Shown: positions 47,894 through 58,500 of the stretch, piece by piece
Layout: every line of letters starts with the position of its first letter
Numbering within the stretch: the stretch's first letter is position 1
NCBI GenBank assembly: GCA_963775085.1
Contig: CAVZHO010000009.1
Coordinates: 62,001-126,000, forward strand
From: JAAFIP01 sp963775085
Lineage (GTDB): Bacteria; Pseudomonadota; Gammaproteobacteria; Burkholderiales; Burkholderiaceae_C
DNA: 64,000 bases
Direction of reading: 5' to 3'
The notes under the pieces: model-generated
Seen by the model: the letters and a program-made list of their open reading frames with translations, nothing else
Database searches by the model: none
Told to the model about the DNA's origin: nothing
Program-made: the position numbers and the translations under genes

Positions 47894-49426
47894 ATGACCG
47901 AACCCATCCTGATTGCCAAAAACAAAGACACCGAGTGCTTTTTGCGCCCTGACAAAGCCAACCGCCACGGCTTGATCACCGGCGCTACCGGCACCGGTAA
48001 AACCATCACCCTGCAAACCATGGCCGAGGGCTTTAGCCGTATCGGTGTACCGGTGTTTATGGCCGATGTAAAGGGCGATCTGACGGGTATCTCGCAAAAA
48101 GGTGCATTGAGTGAAAAGCTGAAGAAAGTCATTGCCGAGCGCGCGCTGACAGCACCTGAATCCGTAGCCTACCCCAGTACGCTGTGGGATGTGTTTGGCA
48201 CGCAGGGCCACCCGGTACGCGCTACGGTAAGCGACCTGGGGCCGTTGCTGCTAAGCCGCATGCTGAACCTGAACGAAACCCAGGCTGGCGTGCTGCAACT
48301 GGTGTTTAAAGTAGCCGACGACCAAGGCCTGCTGCTGCTGGACATGAAGGACCTGCGCGCCATGCTGCAAAACGTGGGCGACAACGCCAGCACTTTCACC
48401 ACCGAGTACGGTAACGTGAGCCCCGCCAGCGTAGGCGCTATCCAGCGCGGCCTGCTGCAAATGGAGGAGCAAGGCGGCAGCCAGTTCTTTGGCGAGCCGA
48501 TGCTCAATATCGCCGACTTCATGCAAACCGACGGCCACGGCAAAGGCATCATCAATATTTTGGCGGCAGACAAGCTGCTGAACGCACCGCGCCTGTACGC
48601 CACCTTTTTGCTGTGGATGCTGAGCGAGCTGTTTGAGTACCTGCCCGAGGTGGGCGACCTGGACAAACCCAAACTGGTGTTTTTCTTTGACGAAGCGCAC
48701 TTGCTGTTCAACGAAGCGCCCGCAGCACTGCTGCAACGCATTGAGCTGGTAGTGCGCCTGGTGCGCAGCAAGGGAGTAGGTGTGTATTTTGTGACACAAA
48801 ACCCGCTGGACATCCCTGACACGGTGCTGGCCCAGCTAGGCAACCGTGTGCAGCACGCCCTGCGCGCCTTCACCCCGCGCGACCAAAAGGCCGTGCAGGC
48901 GGCGGCCGAGACCATGCGGCAAAACCCTAAACTCGACATCGCCACGGCGATCACCGAGCTGGCCGTGGGCGAAGCGCTATTGAGCTTTCTGGACGAAAAA
49001 GGCCGCCCCGGCATCACCGAGCGCGTGTATGTGCTGCCACCGGGAAGCCAGATCGGCCCCATCACGCCCGAGCAGCGCAAGGCTTTGATGGCCAGCTCCA
49101 TCGTCGCCGGTGTGTATGAAAAAACCGTAGACCGTGAATCAGCCTACGAAAAAATCAAAGGCCGTACCGCCGCCAATATGGCCACACCGGCCCAAGCCAA
49201 AGAAGCCGCCAAGGAGATCGCCAAAGAGGCTGGCAACGCCGCAGGCAGCGAGGCCACTGGCGGATTCTTTGACAATCTGGGCAGCATCTTTGGTGGTGGT
49301 ACCAAGCGTACCCGCGCCAGCGCAGGCGAACAAATGGTCAAGTCTGCCGCCAGCTCGATCGGCCGCGAAGTGGGGCGGCAAATTATTCGCGGCGTGTTGG
49401 GTAGTATTTTGGGTGGGCGCCGTTAA
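47894..49426 (+). CDS. DUF853/HerA-like (YjgR-type) ATPase
   Basis: A 510-residue cytosolic P-loop protein: HGLITGATGTGKTITLQTMAE (Walker A), VFMADVKGDLTGIS, KLVFFFDEAHLLFNEAP (Walker B with DEAH), VYFVTQNPLDIPDTVLAQLGNRVQHALRAFTP. It ends in a Gly-rich tail (GRQIIRGVLGSILGGRR). DUF853 proteins are related to HerA/FtsK-type translocases; the function is unsettled. Single gene followed by a long hairpin at 49493. Confidence 0.92.
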   Translation: MTEPILIAKNKDTECFLRPDKANRHGLITGATGTGKTITLQTMAEGFSRIGVPVFMADVKGDLTGISQKGALSEKLKKVIAERALTAPESVAYPSTLWDVFGTQGHPVRATVSDLGPLLLSRMLNLNETQAGVLQLVFKVADDQGLLLLDMKDLRAMLQNVGDNASTFTTEYGNVSPASVGAIQRGLLQMEEQGGSQFFGEPMLNIADFMQTDGHGKGIINILAADKLLNAPRLYATFLLWMLSELFEYLPEVGDLDKPKLVFFFDEAHLLFNEAPAALLQRIELVVRLVRSKGVGVYFVTQNPLDIPDTVLAQLGNRVQHALRAFTPRDQKAVQAAAETMRQNPKLDIATAITELAVGEALLSFLDEKGRPGITERVYVLPPGSQIGPITPEQRKALMASSIVAGVYEKTVDRESAYEKIKGRTAANMATPAQAKEAAKEIAKEAGNAAGSEATGGFFDNLGSIFGGGTKRTRASAGEQMVKSAASSIGREVGRQIIRGVLGSILGGRR

Positions 49427-49492
49427 GCTGCCTCTGCCTAGGGTCTTCCCGATTGGCGGGAACAAAAGTGCCAAGCACGCCTCCTACCCCAG

Positions 49493-49522
49493 CAGTCTGA
49501 CATCGCTATCGATGTCAGACTG
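49493..49522 (+). terminator. Perfect 13-bp hairpin after the DUF853 gene
   Basis: CAGTCTGACATCG-CTAT-CGATGTCAGACTG, without a T run. It may act as an mRNA 3' end stabiliser or weak terminator. Confidence 0.6.
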
Positions 49523-49592
49523 CCAACCGCCGGGATAGATTCCTTTATAAATCGCCTTGCATTTTTTTCATTTCTTTTAACTGGAGACAACT

Positions 49593-50084
49593 ATGACCAT
49601 CAAGAAACTCACCGCCCTATGCATTGGCGCCGCTTTTTACTGCCTGGTAAGCATTGCGCAGGCCCAAGTACCGCAATACGGCAGCAACCTGAACCATGAG
49701 CAATCCCGCAAAGCGCTGGCCGGGGCCGTGGCCGAGGCACGCAAACTCAGTCTGCCCATGGCCGTTGCCGTGGTGGACACCGCCGGGCTATTGGTAGCCT
49801 TTGAGCGCATGGACAACACACAAATTGGCTCCATCGGTGTGGCGCAAGACAAAGCAGTATCTGCTGCCCTGTACCGTCGCTCCACCAAGGTGTTTCAAGA
49901 TGCCGTGGCTGGTGGCGGTGTCGGCCTTCGGGTGTTGACCCTGCGCGGAGCCAACGCGGTAGAAGGCGGCATCCCCATCATCGTTGACGGCAAAATCGTC
50001 GGCGCTATTGGCGTATCCGGCGGTAGCGCCGAGCAAGATGGCGTGGTCGCCAAGGCCGGTTTGGACAGTCTGGCGGCAAAGTAA
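49593..50084 (+). CDS. GlcG/HbpS family heme-binding protein, exported
   Basis: A 163-residue protein. Signal peptide cleaved around AQAQ. Then LNHEQSRKALAGAVAEARKLSLPMAVAVVDTAGLLVAFERMD, SIGVAQDKAVSAALYRRSTK, and a C-terminal GGIPIIVDGKIVGAIGVSGGSAEQDGVVAKAGL. The PMAVAVVDxxGxLVAF and GxIGVSG patterns define GlcG/HbpS (DUF336). Periplasmic by its signal. Biochemical role unclear; some members bind heme. Good RBS (TGGAGA). Confidence 0.93.
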   Translation: MTIKKLTALCIGAAFYCLVSIAQAQVPQYGSNLNHEQSRKALAGAVAEARKLSLPMAVAVVDTAGLLVAFERMDNTQIGSIGVAQDKAVSAALYRRSTKVFQDAVAGGGVGLRVLTLRGANAVEGGIPIIVDGKIVGAIGVSGGSAEQDGVVAKAGLDSLAAK

Positions 50085-50194
50085 CTGGATTGGCAGCCGG
50101 ATTTATCAAGGCACTGATTTTGGACGACCGATCAGTGTGCTTGATGACACCTTTTACTGTCTGGCCATGTGCCCACTGTATTTTTCGCAATCCA

Positions 50195-50245
50195 TAGGCT
50201 ACGTACCCTATCAAACAGGGTCTAAGCAGCTACAAAAATGGTAGT
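50195..50245 (-). repeat. Two-hairpin interspersed repeat, copy 8 (intergenic)
   Basis: On the minus strand CTACCATTTTTGTAGCTGC, TTAGACCC, loop, GATAGGGTACGTAGCC. It lies between the GlcG-type gene and DUF1499, in opposite orientation to copy 9 on the other side of DUF1499. Confidence 0.75.
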
Positions 50246-50286
50246 ATCTGTTTACCAACCACTACAGCAACGCATGCCCTTACACC

Positions 50287-50778
50287 ATGGTCCGTTACGC
50301 ACTCCTTCTAATTTTGGCGCTCGCCATCCTGGCCTTGGCGATCTTGATTGCAGGCCAGGCGGGCCTGCTGCGCAGCAAAATGCCTGATGATCTGGGCATC
50401 AAGGACGGCAAGCTCAAAAGCCCCTCCAGAACCGAAAACTCCGTCAGCAGCCAGGCCGATCTGTGGGCCGAGCACCCGATGCAGGCCTACGCGCGCATTG
50501 CACCCTTCAAAGTCACTGGCGACGGCAGTGCTGAGATGGCGAAGCTGGCAGCCACGCAACAAGCCATGCCGCGCACCGTCATCGTGCAGCAAGATGCGGG
50601 CTACATTTATGCGCAATGCACGACACAAATTCTTAAATTTACCGATGACATTGAGTTTTATCTGGACAAAGCGGCTGGGGTCATCCATGTGCGCAGCGCC
50701 AGCCGCATAGGCCGCAAAGATCTGGGTGCCAACCGCACGCGGGTGGAGCAGATACGCGCAGCGTTGGGACAATCTTGA
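50287..50778 (+). CDS. DUF1499 domain protein
   Basis: A 163-residue protein with one N-terminal membrane helix (LLILALAILALAILIAGQAG). Then come PDDLGIKDGKLKSPSRTENSVSSQ, AYARIAPF, and the domain core YIYAQCTTQILKFTDDIEFYLDKAAGVIHVRSASRIGRKDLGANRTRVEQIR. The VRSASRxGxxDxGxNRxRVExIR ending is characteristic of DUF1499. Function unknown. It is flanked by interspersed repeats in opposite orientations. Confidence 0.92.
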   Translation: MVRYALLLILALAILALAILIAGQAGLLRSKMPDDLGIKDGKLKSPSRTENSVSSQADLWAEHPMQAYARIAPFKVTGDGSAEMAKLAATQQAMPRTVIVQQDAGYIYAQCTTQILKFTDDIEFYLDKAAGVIHVRSASRIGRKDLGANRTRVEQIRAALGQS

Positions 50779-50837
50779 GAAAAACAGCCAGATCGGTATG
50801 GCAGATTGCAGCTATTGCGCAAACTTAAATGCTATCA

Positions 50838-50892
50838 ATACGATAGCTGCTTATGTCCTGCAGACAGGGACTACAGGCATATTTGATGCCCA
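50838..50892 (+). repeat. Two-hairpin interspersed repeat, copy 9 (intergenic)
   Basis: ATCAATACGATAGCTGC, TTATGTCC, TGCAG, ACAGGGACTACAGGC, ATATTTGATGC. One of the best-preserved copies and a good reference for the consensus. It lies just upstream of the DUF427 gene. Confidence 0.93.
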
Positions 50893-50909
50893 TTTTAAGG
50901 ATATGAACC

Positions 50910-51187
50910 ATGAAAGCCACCTGGAACAACACCATCATCGCGCAAAGCGACGACACCGTACTGGTGGAGGGCAACCATTACTTTCCCGCCGCCTCGCTGG
51001 ACCAGAAATACATCACCTTCAGCAACCACAAAAGCGTCTGCCCCTGGAAGGGCAACGCCAGCTACTACAGCCTGTTGGTCAACGGCGAACTCAACCCCGA
51101 CGCCGTCTGGTACTACCCCGACCCGAAGCCCGAAGCCGAGATGGTGCGCGGCCGGGTGGCGTTCTGGAAGGGCGTGAAGATTGAGGC

Positions 51188-51191
<4 letters not shown>
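50910..51191 (+). CDS. DUF427 domain protein
   Basis: A 93-residue cytosolic protein: IIAQSDDTVLVEGNHYFPAASL, SNHKSVCPWKGNASYYSL, VWYYPDPKPEAEMVRGRVAFWKGVKI. The CPWKG and YPxPKPEA motifs are DUF427 hallmarks. Function unknown. Its stop overlaps the clpA stop region by 4 bp (convergent). Confidence 0.93.
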
Positions 51192-53500
<2,309 letters not shown>

Positions 53501-53562
53501 GGTGGTTCCTTCGGAGGTGCCTGTATGGGTAAATTCGGTATCAGGGTTGCAGGTTTACAAGA

Positions 53563-53922
53563 CTAAGCTATGGGCTCACTGACACATTGCAAGGGGTGAC
53601 CCGACTTGCGCGCCGCCTCGGTGACCTGGTCTACCTTGGTGGCCGCTACATCCTTACTGTACACCCCGCAGACGCCTTTGCCATCCAAATGGATTTTCAG
53701 CATGATTTGGGTGGCGGTTTCGCGGTCTTTGTTAAAAAACTCCTGGATCACCACCACTACAAACTCCATCGGCGTGTAGTCGTCATTGAGCAGCACCACC
53801 TGGTGCATCTGTGGCGGCTTGGTCTTTTGGGGGCGGCGCTCCAGCACCACGGTACCGTCGCCATCATCTTGCAATGGGCGGGTGCGCGGAGCGGCGGGAG
53901 GGGGAGGAGTTTTGGTAGCCAT
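53563..53922 (-). CDS. clpS: ATP-dependent Clp protease adaptor ClpS
   Basis: A 119-residue N-recognin that hands N-degron substrates to ClpA. After a Pro/Thr-rich N-terminal extension (about 1-30) comes the core HQVVLLNDDYTPMEFVVVVIQEFFNKD, with the NDDYTPM hydrophobic pocket, ATQIMLKIHLDGKGVCGVY, then PLQCVSEP. ATG 53922 gives the expected length; the longer frame is rejected. Encoded upstream of clpA on the same strand. Confidence 0.96.
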   Translation of the reverse strand: MATKTPPPPAAPRTRPLQDDGDGTVVLERRPQKTKPPQMHQVVLLNDDYTPMEFVVVVIQEFFNKDRETATQIMLKIHLDGKGVCGVYSKDVAATKVDQVTEAARKSGHPLQCVSEPIA

Positions 53923-54068
53923 TACCTTGATTTTACGGTGCAGCGGCGTCCGCTGCTGACAGGGTGGTATTTGGTGGCAAGAACGCCACATTCAAGGCAT
54001 CGCTTGCACCACTTTATCCCAAACAAAACGGGGCCTACAGCCCCGTTGGTGTCACAACGGTTGATCGC

Positions 54069-55322
54069 TTACATGTGGCCGATCATCACCTGGCCAAAGC
54101 CAGAGCAGGACACCTGGGTGGCACCCTCCATCTGGCGGGCAAAGTCGTAGGTCACTTTCTTGCTGGCGATGGATTTCTCCATGCTGCTGATGATCAGGTC
54201 AGCCGCCGCCGTCCAGCCCATATGGCGCAGCATCATCTCGGCCGACAAAATCTCGGAACCCGGGTTAACATAGTCTTTGCCCGCATACTTGGGCGCGGTA
54301 CCGTGGGTGGCTTCAAAGCAGGCTACGGTGTCCGACATATTGGCACCTGGGGCGATGCCAATACCGCCCACTTGCGCGGCCAAAGCGTCGGAGACGTAGT
54401 CGCCGTTCAGATTGAGCGTGGCGATCACACTGTATTCGGCGGGGCGCAACAAAATTTGCTGCAAGAAAGCGTCGGCAATCACGTCTTTGATGATGATGTC
54501 TTTGCCCGTTTTGGGGTTTTTGAACTTGCACCAGGGGCCACCATCGATAGGCACCGCACCAAACTCTTTTTGCGCCAGCGCATAGGCCCAGTCTCTAAAG
54601 CCCCCCTCGGTGAACTTCATGATGTTGCCCTTGTGCACAATCGTCAGGCTGGATCGGTCATTGTCAACCGTATACTGCAAAGCCTTGCGCACCAGGCGTT
54701 CAGTGCCTTCGCTGGACACCGGCTTGATACCGATAGCGGAGGTGTTGGGAAAGCGGATTTTCTTCACTCCCATCTCGTCCTGCAAAAACTTGATGAGTTT
54801 TTTGGCCTTGTCGCTTTGCGACTCAAACTCCACACCGCAGTAGATGTCTTCGCTGTTTTCACGGAAAATCACCATATTGGTTTTCTCAGGCTCCTTCAGA
54901 GGCGAGGGCACGCCCTGAAAGTACTGCACGGGGCGCAGACAGACGTACAGATCCAGCTCTTGGCGTAGCGCTACGTTCAGGCTGCGGATGCCGCCGCCCA
55001 CGGGGGTGGTCAGCGGGCCTTTGATCGACACCACATACTCGCGCAGCACCTGGAGCGTTTCTTCGGGCAACCACACATCGGGGCCGTATACTTTAGTAGA
55101 CTTCTCACCGGCATAGACCTCCATCCAATGGATTTTTTTCTTTCCGCCATAGGCCTTGGCCACAGCGGCATCCACCACTTTCATCATCACAGGCGTGATG
55201 TCCAAACCGGTGCCATCGCCCTCGATATACGGGATGATCGGCTCGTCCGGTACGCTGAGCGTCATGTCTTTATTGATGGTGATTTTGCTGCCTGCGGAAG
55301 GCACTTTGATGTGCTGGTACAT
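54069..55322 (-). CDS. icd: NADP-dependent isocitrate dehydrogenase
   Basis: A 417-residue TCA-cycle enzyme, oxidative decarboxylation of isocitrate. IPYIEGDGTGLDITPVMMKVVD, SIKGPLTTPVGGGIRSLNVALRQ (substrate Ser and Arg), NMVIFRENSEDIYCGVEFES, and the C-terminal GTAPKYAGKDYVNPGSEILSAEMMLRHMGW. The length and pattern match E. coli Icd, including the phosphorylatable Ser context. Stands alone on this strand; the divergent Ala-rich gene is 204 bp away. Confidence 0.97.
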   Translation of the reverse strand: MYQHIKVPSAGSKITINKDMTLSVPDEPIIPYIEGDGTGLDITPVMMKVVDAAVAKAYGGKKKIHWMEVYAGEKSTKVYGPDVWLPEETLQVLREYVVSIKGPLTTPVGGGIRSLNVALRQELDLYVCLRPVQYFQGVPSPLKEPEKTNMVIFRENSEDIYCGVEFESQSDKAKKLIKFLQDEMGVKKIRFPNTSAIGIKPVSSEGTERLVRKALQYTVDNDRSSLTIVHKGNIMKFTEGGFRDWAYALAQKEFGAVPIDGGPWCKFKNPKTGKDIIIKDVIADAFLQQILLRPAEYSVIATLNLNGDYVSDALAAQVGGIGIAPGANMSDTVACFEATHGTAPKYAGKDYVNPGSEILSAEMMLRHMGWTAAADLIISSMEKSIASKKVTYDFARQMEGATQVSCSGFGQVMIGHM

Positions 55323-55526
55323 GATGGTCGAAGTCTCCGGGGATGGATGAGGGATCGGCGACGCTGGTATTTTTGCCTAGCCGGGGCCAAGTGCGCTGTA
55401 GGCGCGCAGCCCTAAATTCTAACTGGAAAAAAATCTTGCACCAAAATGTCAACCGATTGAAACACCGCCCCGTTATCGACATACCGCCCGATTTTGGGAC
55501 TGGCTTTTAAACTCAAGGAAACTGAC

Positions 55527-55850
55527 ATGAACAAACTTCTCGCCGCTCTGGTTGCTGGTCTCTTCGCTGCTGGCGCTTTCGCCCAAGCTGCTGCTCCTGC
55601 TGCTCCTGCTGCACCCGCCGCTGCTGCCAAGCCAGCTGCTGCTGTCGCCGCACCTGCTGCTGCTGCTCCAGTCGCTGCTGCCGCAAAAGCTGCTGCCCCT
55701 GCCGCCGCCGCTGCACCTGCTGCTAAAGCTGCTGATGCCAAGCCGATGGCCAAAGCTGAAGACAAAGCATCTGCCAAAGCAGAGAAAAAAGCTGCTCGCA
55801 AAGCCGCTCGCAAAGCTAAAAAAGCAGCTGGTAAGGAAATGTCTAAGTAA
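55527..55850 (+). CDS. Exported Ala/Lys/Pro-rich low-complexity protein
   Basis: A 107-residue protein. Signal peptide MNKLLAALVAGLFAAGAFAQ; the mature part is a run of Ala with Pro, then Lys (AEDKASAKAEKKAARKAARK, ending GKEMSK). About half of the residues are Ala. Such small exported proteins are common in Burkholderiales, without assigned function. RBS AAGGAA. ATG 55527 is preferred to 55494 because it gives a clean signal peptide. Followed by a strong terminator. Confidence 0.8.
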   Translation: MNKLLAALVAGLFAAGAFAQAAAPAAPAAPAAAAKPAAAVAAPAAAAPVAAAAKAAAPAAAAAPAAKAADAKPMAKAEDKASAKAEKKAARKAARKAKKAAGKEMSK

Positions 55851-55874
55851 TTAGACTTGGCCTTCAAGCTGAAG

Positions 55875-55901
55875 AAGCCCGCCTTGTGCGGGCTTTTTTT
55901 T
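55875..55901 (+). terminator. Rho-independent terminator after the Ala-rich gene
   Basis: AAGCCCGC-CTTGT-GCGGGCTT and an eight-T run. Confidence 0.93.
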
Positions 55902-55974
55902 CACTTCATTTCACCTCCTGCATTGCTTCTCCCGGTGTTTTAACTCTCCTGGCTTCACAGTACACTTAAAACTT

Positions 55975-56445
55975 ATGACCCTCCGCATCCCATCCCGTAT
56001 TGCCTCTGCCCTGGCCGCTGCCGTGCTGGCGGGTCTGTGCACGACCAGCCAGGCGCAGGAAGACCCGCAAACCAACCTACCCCGTATCAAGCTGGGCGTG
56101 GGCATGCACCAGATCGACGCCCAAGTAGCGCAAACACCCATGCAACGGCAAATCGGTCTGATGTGGCGCAAAACCATGCCCCAGCCCGAGGGCATGCTGT
56201 TCATCTTTGAGCAGCCTTCCAAGCAATGCTTTTGGATGATGAACACCCTGTTACCTCTGACAGCGGCCTTTGTGGCCGACGATGGCACGGTCGTCAACCT
56301 GGTCGACATGCAACCCCAAACCACCGACTCCCACTGCTCCGCCAAGCCCGTGCGCTATGTGCTGGAGATGAACCAGGGCTGGTTTGCCAAGAAGGGCATC
56401 AAGGCGGGTGCCAAGCTGACGGGTGAGCCGTTTGGTGCGAAGTGA
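55975..56445 (+). CDS. DUF192 family exported protein
   Basis: A 156-residue protein. Signal peptide cleaved after SQAQ. Then IDAQVAQTPMQRQIGLMWRKTMPQPEGMLFIFEQ, CFWMMNTLLPLTAAFVADDGTVVNLVDMQPQT, and VRYVLEMNQGWFAKKGIKAG. The LMxRxxMPxxxGMLFxF and WMxNTxxPLxxxFV patterns are typical of DUF192, of unknown function. Moderate spacing on both sides, likely its own transcript. Confidence 0.92.
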   Translation: MTLRIPSRIASALAAAVLAGLCTTSQAQEDPQTNLPRIKLGVGMHQIDAQVAQTPMQRQIGLMWRKTMPQPEGMLFIFEQPSKQCFWMMNTLLPLTAAFVADDGTVVNLVDMQPQTTDSHCSAKPVRYVLEMNQGWFAKKGIKAGAKLTGEPFGAK

Positions 56446-56497
56446 GGCCAATGTTCGCTGATGTGCTACGCCTGGCATAGCGTCAGTATCGTCAACA

Positions 56498-56613
56498 GGG
56501 TTTGAAGATTACTTGGCTAGGTTGGTCTCTGTGCGGCGACGGAGGAATTTGGGCTGTCAAAAACTTCCCGAGCTGATGCCAGCCAACCACCTCCGAGCGG
56601 CATCTTCAAACCC
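56498..56613. repeat. Imperfect inverted repeat between DUF192 and the binding-protein gene
   Basis: GGGTTTGAAGAT (56498-56509) is exactly complementary to 56602-56613. Inside it, GCGGCGACGGAGG (56533-56545) can pair with CCTCCGAGCGGC. The resulting long stem-loop is not explained by either neighbouring gene. Confidence 0.55.
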
Positions 56614-56624
56614 AACAAGCCAAA

Positions 56625-56648
56625 AAAAGGGAGCCTAAGCTCCCTTTT
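56625..56648. terminator. Bidirectional terminator between convergent genes
   Basis: AAAAGGGAGC-CTAA-GCTCCCTTTT, with A and T runs on both sides. It can end both the DUF192 and the minus-strand binding-protein transcripts. Confidence 0.9.
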
Positions 56649-56693
56649 CAATTTCGAGTTTCCGGAAATTATGGTTATGCGATTTCCAAAAGA

Positions 56694-57902
56694 TTAACGC
56701 ACCACGGCGATCTGCTCGCGCTTGCCGCCTTTGTAGGTGAACAGGGTCAAAGCGCCGTTTTTCACGTCGCCTTTTTCGTCAAACGAAATGGTACCCGTCA
56801 CGCCCTTATAGCCTTCGGTTTTGGCTAGTACAGGCAGGTACTTGGCTGGATCGGCAGAGTCAGCCTTGACCATGGCAGCCACCATCACGTTCAGTGCGTC
56901 ATACACGTAGGGCGCGTAGACCTGCACTTCGAGATTGTTCTTGGCTTTGAACTTGGCGCGGAAGTCATCCATGCCGGCTTTTTGTTCGCCCTCGACACCA
57001 CCGGCTTCAGCGCACACCACCTGGTCGTCGGCCATGCCGTCGCCGGCCAGCTTGACCAGCTCGCTGGAGCAGATGCCGTCGCCGCCCATGAACTTGACAT
57101 TCATGCCCAGTTGCTTGATCTGCTTGAGCATGGGGCCTGCTACTGCGTCCATGCCGCCGTAGAAGATCACGTCAGGCTTTTTGGCCTTGATGGAGGTCAG
57201 GATCGACATGAAGTCGGTGGCCTTGTCGGTGGTGAACTCGTGGGCCATGGTCTTGCCGCCAGCGGCTTCCACGGCTTTCTTGAACTCTTCGGCTACGCCC
57301 TGGCCGTAAGCGGTGCGGTCGTCAATCACGGCAATCGACTTGCCCTTGACGGTTTGCACGGCGTACTTGCCCAGGGTGCCACCCAGATGCACGTCGTCAG
57401 CCACCACGCGGAATGTGGTCTTAAAGCCTTGGCGGGTGAACTTGGGGTTGGTGGCCGATGGGGAGATTTGCGGGATGCCCGCGTCGCTGTAAATCTTGGA
57501 GGCAGGGATCGAGGTGCCCGAGTTCAGGTGGCCAATAATGCCGTTGACCTTGCTGTCCACAATCTTTTGCGCCACGGCGGTGCCTTGCTTTGGATCGCCA
57601 GCGTCGTCTTCGGCCATCAGTTCAAACTTGACTTTTTTGCCGCCCAGGGACAGGCCCTTGGCGTTCAGGTCTTCAATCGCCATCTTGGCGCCGAGTTCGT
57701 TGTCCTTACCCAGGTGGGCAATGCCGCCGCTGGTGGGGCCGACGTGGGCGATTTTGACAATGGCCATGTCGGCAGGCGCAGCGGCTGCGGGAGCAGCGGG
57801 TGCGGCAGGTTTGGCCGCCGCAGGAGCCTCTTCTTTTTTGCTGCATGCGACGAGCGCTGCAACCGATAAGGCCATCAAACTGAGCTTTAAACTGTATGTC
57901 AT
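56694..57902 (-). CDS. Branched-chain amino-acid ABC transporter substrate-binding lipoprotein (LivJ/K-like)
   Basis: A 402-residue periplasmic binding protein. Signal and lipobox LVACSKKEE, Ala/Pro-rich linker, then type I periplasmic fold: IVKIAHVGPTSGGIAHLGKDNELGAKMAIEDLNAKG, INGIIGHLNSGTSIPASKIYSD, IPQISPSATNP, and AVIDDRTAYGQGVAEEFKKAVEAAG. Length is as expected. Permease and ATPase genes (LivHMGF) are not in the window. RBS AGGAG stands 10 bp before the ATG. Confidence 0.94.
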   Translation of the reverse strand: MTYSLKLSLMALSVAALVACSKKEEAPAAAKPAAPAAPAAAAPADMAIVKIAHVGPTSGGIAHLGKDNELGAKMAIEDLNAKGLSLGGKKVKFELMAEDDAGDPKQGTAVAQKIVDSKVNGIIGHLNSGTSIPASKIYSDAGIPQISPSATNPKFTRQGFKTTFRVVADDVHLGGTLGKYAVQTVKGKSIAVIDDRTAYGQGVAEEFKKAVEAAGGKTMAHEFTTDKATDFMSILTSIKAKKPDVIFYGGMDAVAGPMLKQIKQLGMNVKFMGGDGICSSELVKLAGDGMADDQVVCAEAGGVEGEQKAGMDDFRAKFKAKNNLEVQVYAPYVYDALNVMVAAMVKADSADPAKYLPVLAKTEGYKGVTGTISFDEKGDVKNGALTLFTYKGGKREQIAVVR

Positions 57903-58016
57903 GGGGAGCTTCTCCTATTAAGGTTATTCGAATCGAATTGCAAAATGCCTTGCGAGCATACTTTATTTTCATACCCCAGGTCATAGGGTACACGCTAAGT
58001 TGTAGCAAAAAAACCA

Positions 58017-58451
58017 TTACCCTGCTTGCGCAATGTCGTGGCGCACGATGGCGTAACCACCCGCTTCGTAATGCTTCCAGCGCACGCGCGCAGCCTGCCG
58101 GTCGGCTTCGTCGTGGGTCACAACCTCGATCAAACGCGCAAAACCTTCAAAGCCATGGGGTAGTGGCACCCCCAGATTCACCAGAACACCATGGTCTGCG
58201 TGCGCGGTGGCATCCTCACACAGCAGCACCGGCGTGTGCGCCTGTACTTCGGGGGAACACGGCATGCGTGCATGGGCGATGAAATCCTGCGGGCTAAAGG
58301 CCCACAAATCAAGGTCCAGCCGCGCCAGCAACTCGGGCGGGCCCAGCACCGCCACGCGGGCACCCGCCAGAGTCGCCTTGCGCAGCAGTTTGCAGGTGTA
58401 GGCCAGCTTGTTGGGAGCGTTGAAATGGAAGGCGATGTCGGTCTTAGCCAT
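58017..58451 (-). CDS. holC: DNA polymerase III chi subunit
   Basis: A 144-residue protein linking the clamp loader to SSB. MAKTDIAFHFNAPNKLAYTCKLLRKATLAGARVAVL at the N-terminus, LWAFSPQDFIAHA, VLVNLGVPLPHGFEGFARLIEVV, and a C-terminal RWKHYEAGGYAIVRHD. The order and pattern fit HolC. ATG 58451 gives the family N-terminus. It lies 49 bp after pepA, the common pepA-holC arrangement. Confidence 0.95.
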   Translation of the reverse strand: MAKTDIAFHFNAPNKLAYTCKLLRKATLAGARVAVLGPPELLARLDLDLWAFSPQDFIAHARMPCSPEVQAHTPVLLCEDATAHADHGVLVNLGVPLPHGFEGFARLIEVVTHDEADRQAARVRWKHYEAGGYAIVRHDIAQAG

Positions 58452-58500
58452 GGCGGTGCGCAAGCAAACGTTTCAAATGGTAACTCATAGGATGAAGATA

